Shown here one piece after another: positions 35,509 through 44,602 of a DNA stretch of 64,000 bases (its first letter is position 1; every line of letters begins with the position of its first letter). The DNA is taken from NCBI GenBank assembly GCA_965229625.1, contig CBDDJJ010000002.1:1302001-1366000 (forward strand), in the 5' to 3' direction. A model generated the notes under the pieces. The model was given only the letters and a program-made list of their open reading frames with translations. It made no database searches and was not told the origin of the DNA. The position numbers were made by a program, and so were the translations under genes. Source of the stretch: JANQIO01 sp965229625. GTDB lineage: Bacteria; Pseudomonadota; Gammaproteobacteria; Pseudomonadales; Halieaceae.

Positions 35509-36822
35509 TCAGGAAAAGCGCTCAAGGCGAATGCGATCGCGGGGGAAGTCCACGGTTTTCGCCGCCGCCATGACACCGGCGATCAGCCGATCGGGACCGC
35601 AGACGTAGACCAGCGCGTCGGCCGGAGTCTCACGCAAGGTGGCTTCGAGATCCATACGCCCGCCGTCCTCCGCTGCATGCACCGTCATGCGGTCTTCAAG
35701 CTGGCGTTGCAGGCGATCACGGAACGCCATGTCGCGGCGGCTTCGGCCGGCGTAGTGCAGGTGGAATTCGGTGCCGAGCTGCTCCAGGGCCTGGGCCATC
35801 GGTTTGATGGCCGTAATGCCGATGCCTCCGGCGATCAGCACCGCGGGGTTATCGCCCGCGTGCAGGGGGAAATGGTTTTCCGGGCGACCAGTGCGCAGCA
35901 CGGTACCGATAGCGAAGCTGTCGTGGACTGCGCGGGAGCCACCACGCCCCTCCTCCTCGCGCAGCACGGCAATCTCGTAGACGTCGGGCCGCGCCGGATT
36001 GGAGGCAATGGAGTAGTGGCGCTCGGTGAGCTCACCACCCGGCAGGCGCACCGGGATCTGCAGGTGGGCCCCGGCCGTCACGAGCGGCAGATCTTCACCC
36101 GCCGGGTCGCGCAGCTCGTAGGCACGAACCCGCGGCGTCAGTTGGCGTACGCCGGAGATCACCAGCTCCAGTGGGCCGTCACCGAGCACGGGGGCGGCGG
36201 TATCGGCTCGCTGCTCATCGTTGGCGGCGGTTTCCAGCGCGCGCTTGAGGCGGCGATTCTCCGCCATCAGCTCTTCCAGACCGGCGCGTACTTCTTCCTC
36301 GGTAAAGCGCGGCGTGATATGCGCCGGGCAGTTCCAGTCGAAAGCCTCCACGGTGATCAGGAAAGCGCGCTCAATCTGAACGGCATAATCCGGGTCTTCC
36401 AGCTGCTCGAGAATCGCCGACTCGTCGGCGTCCACGATGCGCACCCGGCCCAGCATTTTCAGGCGGCGGCGGTTGGGGTAGTCCATGAAGAACAGGCTGA
36501 CGCGATCGTCCTGGCGGAAGTTGCCGGTGCTGACGTACTGGCGATTGCCGGAGTAATCCGCGAAGCCGATGGTCTTCTCGTCCAGTACTTTCATGAAGCC
36601 CCGGGGGCCGCCACGATGCTGCACGTAGGGCCAGCCGGTTTCACTGACGCTGGCCATGTAAAAACTGTCGCGCTGAGCGATAAAGCCGGCCTCACGTTCA
36701 GACAGGCGGTCCGCGTAGCGGCTGCCCTCGCTCATGGCGGCGTAGTTGTCACGGCTGCCGGCACGGGCCTGCAGATCCAGGATGGTCGGGGTAAACGCGA
36801 TCTCGTGGTAGCTGTGTGCCAT
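35509..36822 (-). CDS. PNPOx-like / ferredoxin-reductase-like fusion oxidoreductase
   Basis: ATG at 36822 (GAGGA upstream) gives 437 residues. Residues 1-195 are a flavin-binding split-barrel (PNPOx-like; SVSETGWPYVQHRGG, FADYSGNRQYVSTGN). Residues 215-437 are an FNR-type module: RHYSIASNP for FAD, GGIGITAIKPMAQAL and YVCGPDRLI for NAD(P)H. The reductase ends at RLERFS, with no C-terminal Cys cluster, so the [2Fe-2S] domain found in many such oxygenase reductases is absent. Electrons may pass directly from NAD(P)H to the barrel flavin. Divergent LysR gene at 36931. Confidence 0.85.
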   Translation of the reverse strand: MAHSYHEIAFTPTILDLQARAGSRDNYAAMSEGSRYADRLSEREAGFIAQRDSFYMASVSETGWPYVQHRGGPRGFMKVLDEKTIGFADYSGNRQYVSTGNFRQDDRVSLFFMDYPNRRRLKMLGRVRIVDADESAILEQLEDPDYAVQIERAFLITVEAFDWNCPAHITPRFTEEEVRAGLEELMAENRRLKRALETAANDEQRADTAAPVLGDGPLELVISGVRQLTPRVRAYELRDPAGEDLPLVTAGAHLQIPVRLPGGELTERHYSIASNPARPDVYEIAVLREEEGRGGSRAVHDSFAIGTVLRTGRPENHFPLHAGDNPAVLIAGGIGITAIKPMAQALEQLGTEFHLHYAGRSRRDMAFRDRLQRQLEDRMTVHAAEDGGRMDLEATLRETPADALVYVCGPDRLIAGVMAAAKTVDFPRDRIRLERFS

Positions 36823-36930
36823 GCTGCTGTCCTCGGGGTATTCGTTGTCGGTGGATGCACTATGCCCAATTCCCGATAAAGAAAGAATTCTGTAAAATCG
36901 CAATTTATTATTTCTCAAAGTGGAATAATT

Positions 36931-37833
36931 ATGGATCGCTTCCTCCAGATGCAGACCTTCGTCGCGGTCGCTGAAGAAGAGGGCTTTTCCGCCGCAGCAC
37001 GGCGGCTGGGGCAGTCGGCACCGGCTGTAACGCGGGCAGTCGCCGCACTGGAAGCCCATCTCGGCGTCAAACTGCTGAATCGAACCACCCGCTATGTGCG
37101 GGCCACGGAAGCAGGGCTGCGCTTCCTGGAAGATGCGCGGCGCATCCTCGCGGAACTGGAAGCGGCGGAGGATGCGGCTGCGGGCATCAACGCTGAGCCC
37201 CGGGGCCTGTTGGCTGTCACGGCCCCCGTGTTGTTCGGGCGCCGGTATGTGATGCCAGGTATCGTCGACTACCTGAGCCGTTATCCTGAAATGCAGGTGG
37301 ACGCCGTCTTCCTGGACCGCCCGGTGAACCTCCTGGAGGAAGGGCTGGACGTGGGGGTGCGGATCGGCGAGCTGCCGGATTCCTCCATGCGCGCGCGCCG
37401 GGTGGGCGCCGTGCGCCAGCTGCTGTTGGCATCGCCCCAGTATCTCGCGGAGCGCGGCACACCGGACTCACCCCACGCGTTGAACCTTCACCGTCTGGTC
37501 GCTTCCAGTGCCGGTAATTTCGGACTGAGCTGGCGCTTCCGATTCCCGGACGGGGAGCAACGTGTACGGGTGCGGCCGCGCCTGACCGTGACCAGCAACG
37601 ATGCCGCGCTGGCAGCGGCGGTGGAGGGTTTCGGAATCACGCGCCTGCTGTCCTACCAGGCGGCAGATGCCATCGCCGCCGGCGAGTTGGTACCGATTCT
37701 CGAGGCATTCACGCCGCCGGAGATTCCGGTGCATATCATCCACCGCTCTGGACCCCAGTCGCCGGGCAAGGTGCGGGCGTTTATTGACCTGATGACTGAG
37801 CGGCTCCAATCAGACCCAGCGGTGGCAGCTTAG
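36931..37833 (+). CDS. LysR-family transcriptional regulator
   Basis: The 300-residue protein has the N-terminal winged HTH (MDRFLQMQTFVAVAEEEGFS, AARRLGQSAPAVTRAVAALE) and a periplasmic-binding-like effector domain. It resembles the CrgA/DmlR subgroup with NRTTRYVRATEAG. It is divergent from the PNPOx-reductase gene, with an AT-rich 108-base spacer that holds the likely operator, so it probably controls the reductase-NTF2-GST operon. Its 3' end overlaps the convergent serine hydrolase by 53 bases. Confidence 0.92.
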   Translation: MDRFLQMQTFVAVAEEEGFSAAARRLGQSAPAVTRAVAALEAHLGVKLLNRTTRYVRATEAGLRFLEDARRILAELEAAEDAAAGINAEPRGLLAVTAPVLFGRRYVMPGIVDYLSRYPEMQVDAVFLDRPVNLLEEGLDVGVRIGELPDSSMRARRVGAVRQLLLASPQYLAERGTPDSPHALNLHRLVASSAGNFGLSWRFRFPDGEQRVRVRPRLTVTSNDAALAAAVEGFGITRLLSYQAADAIAAGELVPILEAFTPPEIPVHIIHRSGPQSPGKVRAFIDLMTERLQSDPAVAA

Positions 37834-39148
37834 CGAGCACACCTTCCAGCAGTTCAGTGATACCACTGGCTGCGGAGCTGCTGGACAAGCCCAACCTGAC
37901 GACTACGACATCCTCACTCGGAAACATCGCAACGTACTGCCCGTTGTGACCGGAAGCGTAGAACATGTCTCGCGGTAGATTGGGGAAGTCACGGCCCTGG
38001 GTGTTGAGCCAGAAACCGCGGCCGTAATTGCCGTCGACGGCGGATGGGCGCGGGGTGGTCGCTTCCCGCATCCAGTTTTCCGGCAGCAAATCGCTCCCGT
38101 TGTGCCAGGCCCTGAGCCAGAACCGACCAACCAGCGCCCAATCGCGGGCACTCATGTAGGTATAGGAGGACCCCACCTGAATACCGGAGGCATCGCGCTC
38201 ACTGGTTAATCGGGAGAGCGCAAGCTTGCGGGCGAAATTCTCTTGCAACCAGGCATCGTAAGGCTGATCCAGACTCTGCTGCCAGACCCAACTCGCCAGG
38301 TTGGTATCGCCACTGGAGTAGCTGAACTTTTTGCCCGGCTCGAAGAGCTGCCCTCTGCGCGGCGCCACTGTCCACATTGCGGGGCTACGGTAGAGCATCC
38401 GGGTAGCGTCATCACCGGGAAAGTAGGTTTCCTCGAAATCCAGGCCACTCTCCATATGCAGCAGGTGGCCAAGATTGAGCGAGGCGGCCAGGTTCCCTGC
38501 CACCGCGGGCGAGGCCCGCTCTACCAATGGCGCGAGCGGAGACTCCAGGTCCAGCTTGCCCGCTCTGACCTGCATTCCAATCCAGGTCGACATTAGGCTC
38601 TTGTTCATGGACCAGCCCTGCAGCGGCAGAAACATGTGAACGTCATTGGCATAACGCTCAGCCACCAGCTCATTGCCACGCAGAACCAACACGGCGAGTG
38701 TACGGCGCTGGCCCACCTCCGGCTCGGAGAAGGCCTCCTCCAGCACTGCATCCAGCGCAGGCTCACCTTCAAGGTCCACGGGCCAGCCCGTGCCAAACCA
38801 GGCGGTGGCCGCTGGCTGTGGAGCCAAGATCGGCGTCAACGGGTTCAGCACGCACCCCTGGTTACCCGCCCAGACGGCCTCCGCCCTGGTACCCAGCAAT
38901 CTGGCTTGGGCTCGCTGGCGTTCACGGTCTACTTCGAACTCGAGCAGTGACAGTATCGGCCCCAGCACGCTCATACTGAGATGGATGTCATTCTGGATAA
39001 TGAACTCTGGCTTCTGATGAGCGACAAATACGCCTGAACAAAGCTGCTTGGCAGAGTAGCCGACGACCACCTCGAAAGCCTCACTGGTCCAGCGCAGGCC
39101 CCAGGCCAGCGGCAGCAGCAGGACCAGCAGGATGACGACTCGCCTCAT
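37781..39148 (-). CDS. Beta-lactamase-like serine hydrolase
   Basis: The 455-residue protein begins with a membrane anchor or signal (VVILLVLLLPLAWGL). The class-C beta-lactamase/esterase fold motifs are present: SxxK in WSMNKSLMS, a YxN-like YSSGDTN and an HxG-type SGHNGQYVAM. Such enzymes are esterases, amidases or D-aminopeptidases more often than antibiotic-resistance enzymes. It is coupled to the upstream LysR gene by a four-base overlap (ATGA) and overlaps the convergent LysR by 53 bases. Confidence 0.87.
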   Translation of the reverse strand: MRRVVILLVLLLPLAWGLRWTSEAFEVVVGYSAKQLCSGVFVAHQKPEFIIQNDIHLSMSVLGPILSLLEFEVDRERQRAQARLLGTRAEAVWAGNQGCVLNPLTPILAPQPAATAWFGTGWPVDLEGEPALDAVLEEAFSEPEVGQRRTLAVLVLRGNELVAERYANDVHMFLPLQGWSMNKSLMSTWIGMQVRAGKLDLESPLAPLVERASPAVAGNLAASLNLGHLLHMESGLDFEETYFPGDDATRMLYRSPAMWTVAPRRGQLFEPGKKFSYSSGDTNLASWVWQQSLDQPYDAWLQENFARKLALSRLTSERDASGIQVGSSYTYMSARDWALVGRFWLRAWHNGSDLLPENWMREATTPRPSAVDGNYGRGFWLNTQGRDFPNLPRDMFYASGHNGQYVAMFPSEDVVVVRLGLSSSSAASGITELLEGVLAKLPPLGLIGAAQSSGQ

Positions 39149-40035
39149 GGACTCAATTCCTCGATAAACCAGCGCAGGGCACGTCCGCGGCTGCCGGACT
39201 TCCAGACCAACTGCAGGGGCGCAGGTTCTATGACCGGGTCCACCGCCAGCGCTACCAGCTGCCCGCTGGCAAGCTGGGACTCAATACGGTGGCGCGGCAG
39301 GAAACCCGCGGCCAGCCCGGCCTGCTGAACGGCGATTTTCTGCTGTACGGTTTCCACCCGCAACACCGCCTGGCGCTCAAAAATACGCAGGGTTTGTGAC
39401 GTCTGCGGTGGCAGGCTGCGAGAGGAATCCATGACCACCACGGCCCGGTAGCCGGCGAAGTCGTCCCGCCTCAATGGTGTCTTCGCATTCGCCAGCGGGT
39501 GATCGGGGTGCACGGCAAATACCCACTCCACCTGCATAAATTCCCTGGAGGAAAGGCCGGTCGCGGTGGGTGGCCGCTCGGCAGCGCCCACCACAAGATC
39601 AGCGCGACCCTCGATCACCGCCTCCCAGGCACCGCCCAGGACTTCCTCGGTAAGGGTGATCTCAATCTCCGGATGATCGCGGTAGAAACGCTCCAGGACC
39701 GGCGCCACCTGTTCGATCTCCAGTAGCGAATCCAGCGCGATGTTGAGCTGGGATTCCCAACCCGAATGCACCTGGCGGGCGGTCTCCACCAGGCGTTCGG
39801 CGGCATCAAGGATTTCCCGGCCCTGCTCCAGCAGCACCCGGCCGGCGGGTGTCAGCACCGAGCGGCGCCCCTCTTTCTTGAACAGCGACACCCCCAGGTC
39901 TTCCTCGAGTTTCTGCACGCTGTAGGTCACCGCGGAAGGTACCCGGTACAGCGTGGCTGCCGCCGCCGCGAAGCTGCCTTTTCGGTCGATAGCATCCAGC
40001 ACTTCCAGTGCATCAAGGCTCAGACGCGACAGGGA
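39145..40035 (-). CDS. LysR-family transcriptional regulator
   Basis: About 296 residues: N-terminal winged HTH (LSLDALEVLDAIDRKGSFAA, AAATLYRVPSAVTYSVQKLE) and effector domain with TEEVLGGAWEAVIEGRADLV. The frame is open from TTG 40059, but AGGAGG stands five bases before a CTG at 40035, which puts the HTH at the usual distance from the N-terminus; I take the CTG start. It is divergent from doxX (128 bases), its likely target, and is translationally coupled to the serine hydrolase gene downstream. Confidence 0.88.
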   Translation of the reverse strand, partial: SLSRLSLDALEVLDAIDRKGSFAAAAATLYRVPSAVTYSVQKLEEDLGVSLFKKEGRRSVLTPAGRVLLEQGREILDAAERLVETARQVHSGWESQLNIALDSLLEIEQVAPVLERFYRDHPEIEITLTEEVLGGAWEAVIEGRADLVVGAAERPPTATGLSSREFMQVEWVFAVHPDHPLANAKTPLRRDDFAGYRAVVVMDSSRSLPPQTSQTLRIFERQAVLRVETVQQKIAVQQAGLAAGFLPRHRIESQLASGQLVALAVDPVIEPAPLQLVWKSGSRGRALRWFIEELSP

Positions 40036-40162
40036 AACCTCCTGGAGACATTTATTCAAATTTTCTGAAGTTATTGATCATTTTAATCCGCTTTTTTTAG
40101 GCCCGGCAATACATACACTGGAAACCGTCCCAAACAAATACTGACTCTACGGAGATATCATC

Positions 40163-40648
40163 ATGAGCAAGAAGATTGAAGTATCAAGCATTTTCGACAG
40201 CAGCGCCGGCCTGGCGGCCACCGTACTGCGCATCCCGGTCGGCATTGTGCTGGCTGCCCACGGCGCCCAGAAGTTGTTCGGCTGGTTTGGCGGCTACGGC
40301 CTCGAGGCCACGGGCCAGTGGATGGCCTCAGTCGGTTTTGAGCCCGGCTACCTGATGGCCCTGCTGGCCGGCAGCGCCGAGTTCTTCGGCGGCATCCTGT
40401 TGATCGTCGGCCTGCTGACCCGCCCGGCGGCCGCTATCGCAGCTTTCACCATGGCCATGGCGATGACGGTGCACCTGGGTAACGGGCTGTTCGTCAGCGC
40501 CAACGGTTACGAGTTTGCCCTGAGCCTGCTGGCCGCGACGGTAGCGCTGACCATCCAGGGTGGTGGCGCCTTCGCCGCAGACAGCCTGGTAACGCGCAAG
40601 CTGCCGAGCGCCGAGCTGTCACCCCGGGAACCGGCTGCCGCAGCCTGA
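40163..40648 (+). CDS. DoxX-family membrane protein
   Basis: The 161-residue protein has four membrane helices and the DoxX signatures: RIPVGIVLAAHGAQKLFGWF at the N-terminus, AGSAEFFGGILLIVGLLTR in the middle and NGYEFALSLLAATVAL near the end. DoxX proteins are quinone- or sulfur-linked membrane proteins of broad, poorly defined redox role. Start ATG follows GGAGATATC. A terminator follows at 40674-40700. Divergent LysR gene is the probable regulator. Confidence 0.9.
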   Translation: MSKKIEVSSIFDSSAGLAATVLRIPVGIVLAAHGAQKLFGWFGGYGLEATGQWMASVGFEPGYLMALLAGSAEFFGGILLIVGLLTRPAAAIAAFTMAMAMTVHLGNGLFVSANGYEFALSLLAATVALTIQGGGAFAADSLVTRKLPSAELSPREPAAAA

Positions 40649-40673
40649 AATTTTGAACAAGCCTCCCCGACTA

Positions 40674-40700
40674 GCCCGCGCTTCGCGCGGGCATTTTTTT
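40674..40700 (+). terminator. Rho-independent terminator after doxX
   Basis: GCCCGCGC pairs with GCGCGGGC around a TTC loop (40674-40692), followed by A and seven T residues to 40700. Classical intrinsic terminator for the doxX transcript. Confidence 0.9.
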
Positions 40701-40801
40701 GCAAGCAACGAGCTCACCTCGATCAACCACCTTCAGGGCCTCGCCTGCCCTGGCTGGGCGAACTCGTTATGGCCGCACAAAGCGGCTGGCTCTGGTGCAG
40801 A

Positions 40802-41257
40802 TTACTTCGGATCCAGCACCACCACGGGAATTTCCCGGCCGGTAGCCGCCTGGTAGTCGGTGTAGGGCGCGTAGTAGTCCACCATCAGGTCCCAGAGCCG
40901 CGCTCGCTCCTCACCCTCGGCCACCCGGGCGACGGCGTCGAACTCGTGATTGGCCACTTTCAGGTGCACGTTCGGGTCTGCCTCGAGGTTCAGGTACCAG
41001 GCCGGGTGAGAAGGCGCGCCACCCTTGGACGCGATAACGCAGTAACCGCCATCGCCGGTGGGCCGGTAAATCAGGGGCAGGATGGAGGTCTTGCCCGACT
41101 TGCGACCGGTGGTGTGCAACAGCAGGGTTGTCAGCATTCCCTCTCCGCCGCCCAGGGAAGCATCCCAGTAGTGCGCGGCTTCGCCATCGCGCAAATAAAG
41201 CTCAACGTGTGTCTTGATCCAGTCGGGGAGCCCTTCCGGAATATCAATATCGGCCAT
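40802..41257 (-). CDS. Ddn-like nitroreductase-family protein (DUF385)
   Basis: The 151-residue product matches deazaflavin-dependent nitroreductase relatives: LLLHTTGRKSGKTSILPLIY, the SHPAWYLNLEADPNV motif and DLMVDYYAPYTDYQ. Actinobacterial members use F420; proteobacterial relatives may use another flavin, so the cofactor is uncertain. A reductive or detoxifying role is inferred. Stand-alone gene in the minus direction. Confidence 0.85.
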   Translation of the reverse strand: MADIDIPEGLPDWIKTHVELYLRDGEAAHYWDASLGGGEGMLTTLLLHTTGRKSGKTSILPLIYRPTGDGGYCVIASKGGAPSHPAWYLNLEADPNVHLKVANHEFDAVARVAEGEERARLWDLMVDYYAPYTDYQAATGREIPVVVLDPK

Positions 41258-41381
41258 TGTGCAGTTCTCCAGATCAGCCTGTGTTCACAGTATTCACTAT
41301 TCAGCGTAGCCCAGGACCCGCGCATGTGCGTGTCGCAACGGCTTTCTGCTATGTTGGGGGCATAGTTGCCGGACCCAAATC

Positions 41382-42479
41382 ATGATTCGCTATTCCGTTA
41401 TTCCACAGACGCATATCGCCCTGCTGACTCTCTCCCTGTTGACGGCATGCGGCGGCAGCGAGCCATCAGCACCATCTGCCCCACCGCAGCCTCAGCAGGA
41501 GAACATCGAGACGGCTTCAAGCGAATCTGCGGCCAGCGTCCCCGAAACCGCTGATCGGGCGGCCGACACCGCGGCTGCGGCACCGGTGGACAGCAGCAAG
41601 TGGTGGTCGGCCCTGCCCAGGGCGGCCTGGGCGGACTTCAGGAAGATCGACACACTCAACCCCTGGTTCGAGGTCTACGAGATCGTTGATGGCGTGTTTG
41701 CCATCTACGAGCCAGGCCAGTTTGAAGAGGTCATCTCTTACCTGATCGTGGGCAGGCGCGGCGCCCTGCTGTTCGATACCGGACTGGGCATGGGTGACAT
41801 CCAGAGTGTGGTCAAACAGCTCACCAGCCAGCGAATCCAGGTACTTAACTCCCACGCCCACTATGACCATGTGGGCGGGAACTACCAGTTCGACAACATC
41901 ATCGGCCGCAAACACCCATTTGCACTGAGCCGGTCGAAGGGCGCGCCCAATAGCGAACGGGTCCAGTTCGTCAGCGGCGAGCTGGTGTGGAAGACACTGC
42001 CACCGGATTTCGTGCTCTCTGACTACCAGACCCGCCCCTGGGAATACAGCCGCTGGCTGCGGCCAGGAGACTTCATCGACCTGGGCGGCGTCAGCCTCGA
42101 ACTGATTACCGCCCCGGGCCACTCACCGGACAGCATTGCGCTGCTCGACAGCGCGCGCCGCCTGCTGTTTACCGGCGACACTTTTTACCTGGGGCCTCTG
42201 TATGCCCACCTGGAGGGCTCAAGCTTCGGTGACTACATGGAAACGGCGGCCAAGCTTGCGGCCCTCGCCGGCGACGTGGACTACCTGCTGATGTCTCACA
42301 ACACGCCCCTGGCGGAGTCACGCTACCTGCTGGACCTGGACGCGGCTTTCCAAGCCATCGCCCTGGAGCGTGCGCCGTTTGCACTCACCGACGAGGGCCG
42401 CGAGTACCAGTTCCAGGGCTTTTCGATTCTGACGGCCGATCCGCCGGAAGACATCGCACCCATTATCGACGCGCTGTGA
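41382..42479 (+). CDS. Metallo-beta-lactamase-fold lipoprotein
   Basis: The 365-residue prolipoprotein has lipobox LLTAC (Cys23) and an Ala/Ser/Pro-rich linker to about 75. The MBL metal site is intact: HAHYDH at 158-163, a further His in TAPGHSPDS, Asp in LFTGDTFY and a C-terminal His in LLMSHNTP. It therefore is a binuclear hydrolase at the envelope; substrate unknown. The gene overlaps the glycerophosphodiesterase gene by four bases (GTGA), indicating coupling. Confidence 0.87.
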   Translation: MIRYSVIPQTHIALLTLSLLTACGGSEPSAPSAPPQPQQENIETASSESAASVPETADRAADTAAAAPVDSSKWWSALPRAAWADFRKIDTLNPWFEVYEIVDGVFAIYEPGQFEEVISYLIVGRRGALLFDTGLGMGDIQSVVKQLTSQRIQVLNSHAHYDHVGGNYQFDNIIGRKHPFALSRSKGAPNSERVQFVSGELVWKTLPPDFVLSDYQTRPWEYSRWLRPGDFIDLGGVSLELITAPGHSPDSIALLDSARRLLFTGDTFYLGPLYAHLEGSSFGDYMETAAKLAALAGDVDYLLMSHNTPLAESRYLLDLDAAFQAIALERAPFALTDEGREYQFQGFSILTADPPEDIAPIIDAL

Positions 42480-43201
42480 TCATCTACGGCCATCGCGGCG
42501 CCCGGGGAGAGGCACCGGAGAACACCATCGCAGGCGCGCGCCATGCAGTAGCTCGCGGGGTGCGCCACCTCGAAATTGACCTGCGGCTGTCCGCCGACCA
42601 GCAGTTGGTCGTTGTCCATGATGACACGCTGAAACGCACCACCGGGACCGCCGGCAAGGTGGCCAGGCACACGGCGAAAACATTGGCCAGCCTGGACGCG
42701 CGGGCCGATGGCCCACCCTGGCCCAACAAGCGCGGTACCGGAATTCCCACACTCACCGCACTTCAAAGGGCGGTGCCTGAAATTCGCCACTGGCAGCTGG
42801 AGCTGAAATCACTCGGCAAGCGCAACAATCCGGCGCTTGCCGCTGCCACCGTTGACTGGATCAGGCAACACCGCCCGCGGGCAGTAGTCACGTCCTCAGA
42901 GCCCAGCCTGCTGCAGTCAGTAAAAGCTGCCCTGCCCCGCCAGGCCGTGGGATTTGTGTCAACCACGACCGCGCCGGAGAGCATCCTGGAGGCCTGTGCC
43001 TGCGACTACCTGATCGCACACTGGCAGACACTGGACAACCGCGCCCAGGTGCGCAAGTTACAGCGGCGCGGGATTCACATCAGCGTCTGGACAGTCAACG
43101 ATGCCAGCGTGATCAGGCAGCTCCACAGCCTGGGCGTGGACAGCGTGATCACCGACTACCCGTCGATGGCGCTGCCGCTGGCTGCCGCGCTTGCCCGCTA
43201 G
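42476..43201 (+). CDS. Glycerophosphodiester phosphodiesterase
   Basis: The 241-residue protein is typical of cytoplasmic UgpQ-type enzymes. Visible motifs: GHRGARGEAPENT (catalytic His and Asn), EIDLRLSADQQLVVVHDDTL (Glu-Asp metal ligands and second catalytic His), QLELKS, and the C-terminal VWTVND and DSVITDYP. It splits glycerophosphodiesters into glycerol-3-phosphate and an alcohol. The GTG start overlaps the MBL stop. No signal peptide. Confidence 0.9.
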   Translation: MIIYGHRGARGEAPENTIAGARHAVARGVRHLEIDLRLSADQQLVVVHDDTLKRTTGTAGKVARHTAKTLASLDARADGPPWPNKRGTGIPTLTALQRAVPEIRHWQLELKSLGKRNNPALAAATVDWIRQHRPRAVVTSSEPSLLQSVKAALPRQAVGFVSTTTAPESILEACACDYLIAHWQTLDNRAQVRKLQRRGIHISVWTVNDASVIRQLHSLGVDSVITDYPSMALPLAAALAR

Positions 43202-43207
43202 TGAGCC

Positions 43208-43687
43208 TCAGATCCAACGACGTACACGGGCGCAGTAGGCTTCGAACTCTGCGCCGAAGATAGCGTGGAGCATGGCTTCCTCGGGTCGAATAAAGCGCAG
43301 CTCGATGATCACCATGAATACCGGCACTACCATAACACCAGCCAACGTCCCGGTTGTGCAGGCCGTACCGAGCAGGATCAGCGCCATACCCAGGTACATG
43401 GGATTGCGGGTGTATCGGTAGACACCATCGGTGACCAGGGCGCGCACTTCACGGAACGGTATCAGCTCGGTATCGGCCTTCTTGAACAGCCCGCCCGCGA
43501 GTACCAGCAGCAACAGCCCCACAACGATAGCGATGCTCCCCATCGCCTGGGGCAGGACGCCAGTGAAACGTTGCAACGGAAAGTACTGGTCTGCTACGAA
43601 GATCACAATCAAACCGAGCACCAGCCAGACTGGCGGGTAGATGACGCGGCGCTGGCGCGGGGAGCGCGAGTTAGACTCTGAGCTCAT
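43208..43687 (-). CDS. ICMT-like membrane methyltransferase
   Basis: The 159-residue integral membrane protein has about four helices and the isoprenylcysteine carboxyl methyltransferase-like core: LVTDGVYRYTRNPMYLGMAL, followed by ELRFIRPEEAMLHAIFGAEFEAYCARVRRW. This C-terminal SAM-binding pattern is shared with NnrU/PEMT-like proteins. The bacterial substrate is unknown. Its start overlaps the stop of the ZIP transporter gene by four bases, so the pair is co-translated. Confidence 0.88.
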   Translation of the reverse strand: MSSESNSRSPRQRRVIYPPVWLVLGLIVIFVADQYFPLQRFTGVLPQAMGSIAIVVGLLLLVLAGGLFKKADTELIPFREVRALVTDGVYRYTRNPMYLGMALILLGTACTTGTLAGVMVVPVFMVIIELRFIRPEEAMLHAIFGAEFEAYCARVRRWI

Positions 43688-44565
43688 AGGAGGGCTACCG
43701 CCGTCAGGCTGTGACTGGATCCGGGCTCGATAAAGCCGAGCGCATAGGCGAGCCCGATTCCCACCAGGAAGGACACGGTCAACTTCACACGGTCGTGGCT
43801 ATGGAATTGCACTTCCGGTAACAGGTCGCCCAGCGAGATACACAGAAAAACACCGGTGGAAAAAGCCAGCGCGCAGCCCACCACGTAAGCCTGGTTGCCC
43901 AACAGCCCCAGGCCCCAGATGAAGAGCAGCGCACCCAGCGGGCACAGGGTTGCGAACAACAGGTTGGCGGCAGCCCGGGCACGACCGCCCCAGCCGCCGG
44001 CCTGCATCATGCTGGTAATCGACAGTGCATCCAGGGGCTTATGCAACAGGATCGCCAGGAACACGCCCAGCCCGACCCAACTGAAACCGCCGGCCTCACC
44101 GTGTTCTCCACCGCCGTGCACGCTGGCACCGAGAGCAATGCCGTCAATCAGGGTATGCAGACCCAGGCCCATGGCTATCCCGATCCAGCTCAGCGGGTGA
44201 GCGCTGGGATCGTGGTTGGCACCGTGGGGGTGGTGGCCGGGATGGTGGTCATCATCACTGAAATCGTGCTGATGAAAATGAAACAGCCTCAACAACATTA
44301 ACATGGCGACCAGGCCGGCCATCACCCACCACACCAGCACGTCGACCGAAGAATGCCCCCCGCCGACGCTGTGCTGCAATTGCACCAGCGCGTGCGGAAG
44401 CAGGTGAAACAGCGCAACACCCAGCATCAGGCCGGCAACACCGCTCATTATCAGCTGGGTGCGCGTATGGGTCATGCGCACCAGCGAGGGCAACCATCCT
44501 CCGAGCAGGGAGGCGGCGATGATGGCGATGCAGTAGGCTGCCAGGGTAAAAGTTTCGATGCTCAT
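43684..44565 (-). CDS. ZIP-family divalent metal transporter
   Basis: The 293-residue protein has eight hydrophobic segments and a cytosolic His-rich loop at about 91-121 (HFHQHDFSDDDHHPGHHPHG). The ZIP core is visible in helices IV and V: GLGLHTLIDGIALGAS and VFLAILLHKPLDALSIT. ZIP proteins import zinc, iron or manganese into the cytoplasm. The start ATG at 44565 is clear. Coupled with the ICMT-like gene downstream. Confidence 0.9.
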   Translation of the reverse strand: MSIETFTLAAYCIAIIAASLLGGWLPSLVRMTHTRTQLIMSGVAGLMLGVALFHLLPHALVQLQHSVGGGHSSVDVLVWWVMAGLVAMLMLLRLFHFHQHDFSDDDHHPGHHPHGANHDPSAHPLSWIGIAMGLGLHTLIDGIALGASVHGGGEHGEAGGFSWVGLGVFLAILLHKPLDALSITSMMQAGGWGGRARAAANLLFATLCPLGALLFIWGLGLLGNQAYVVGCALAFSTGVFLCISLGDLLPEVQFHSHDRVKLTVSFLVGIGLAYALGFIEPGSSHSLTAVALL

Positions 44566-44602
44566 AGGTCGCTACGCGTTAGACGAGGCGCATGATGCCT
44601 GA

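Noticed and set aside
35494..36879. 461-codon plus-strand frame
   Set aside because: Antisense to the PNPOx-reductase gene, which has clear domains; long opposite-strand frames are expected in GC-rich DNA.
37781..39148. Antibiotic-resistance beta-lactamase
   Set aside because: The SxxK serine-hydrolase fold is present, but overall sequence and context resemble esterase-type family members; no resistance role can be claimed.
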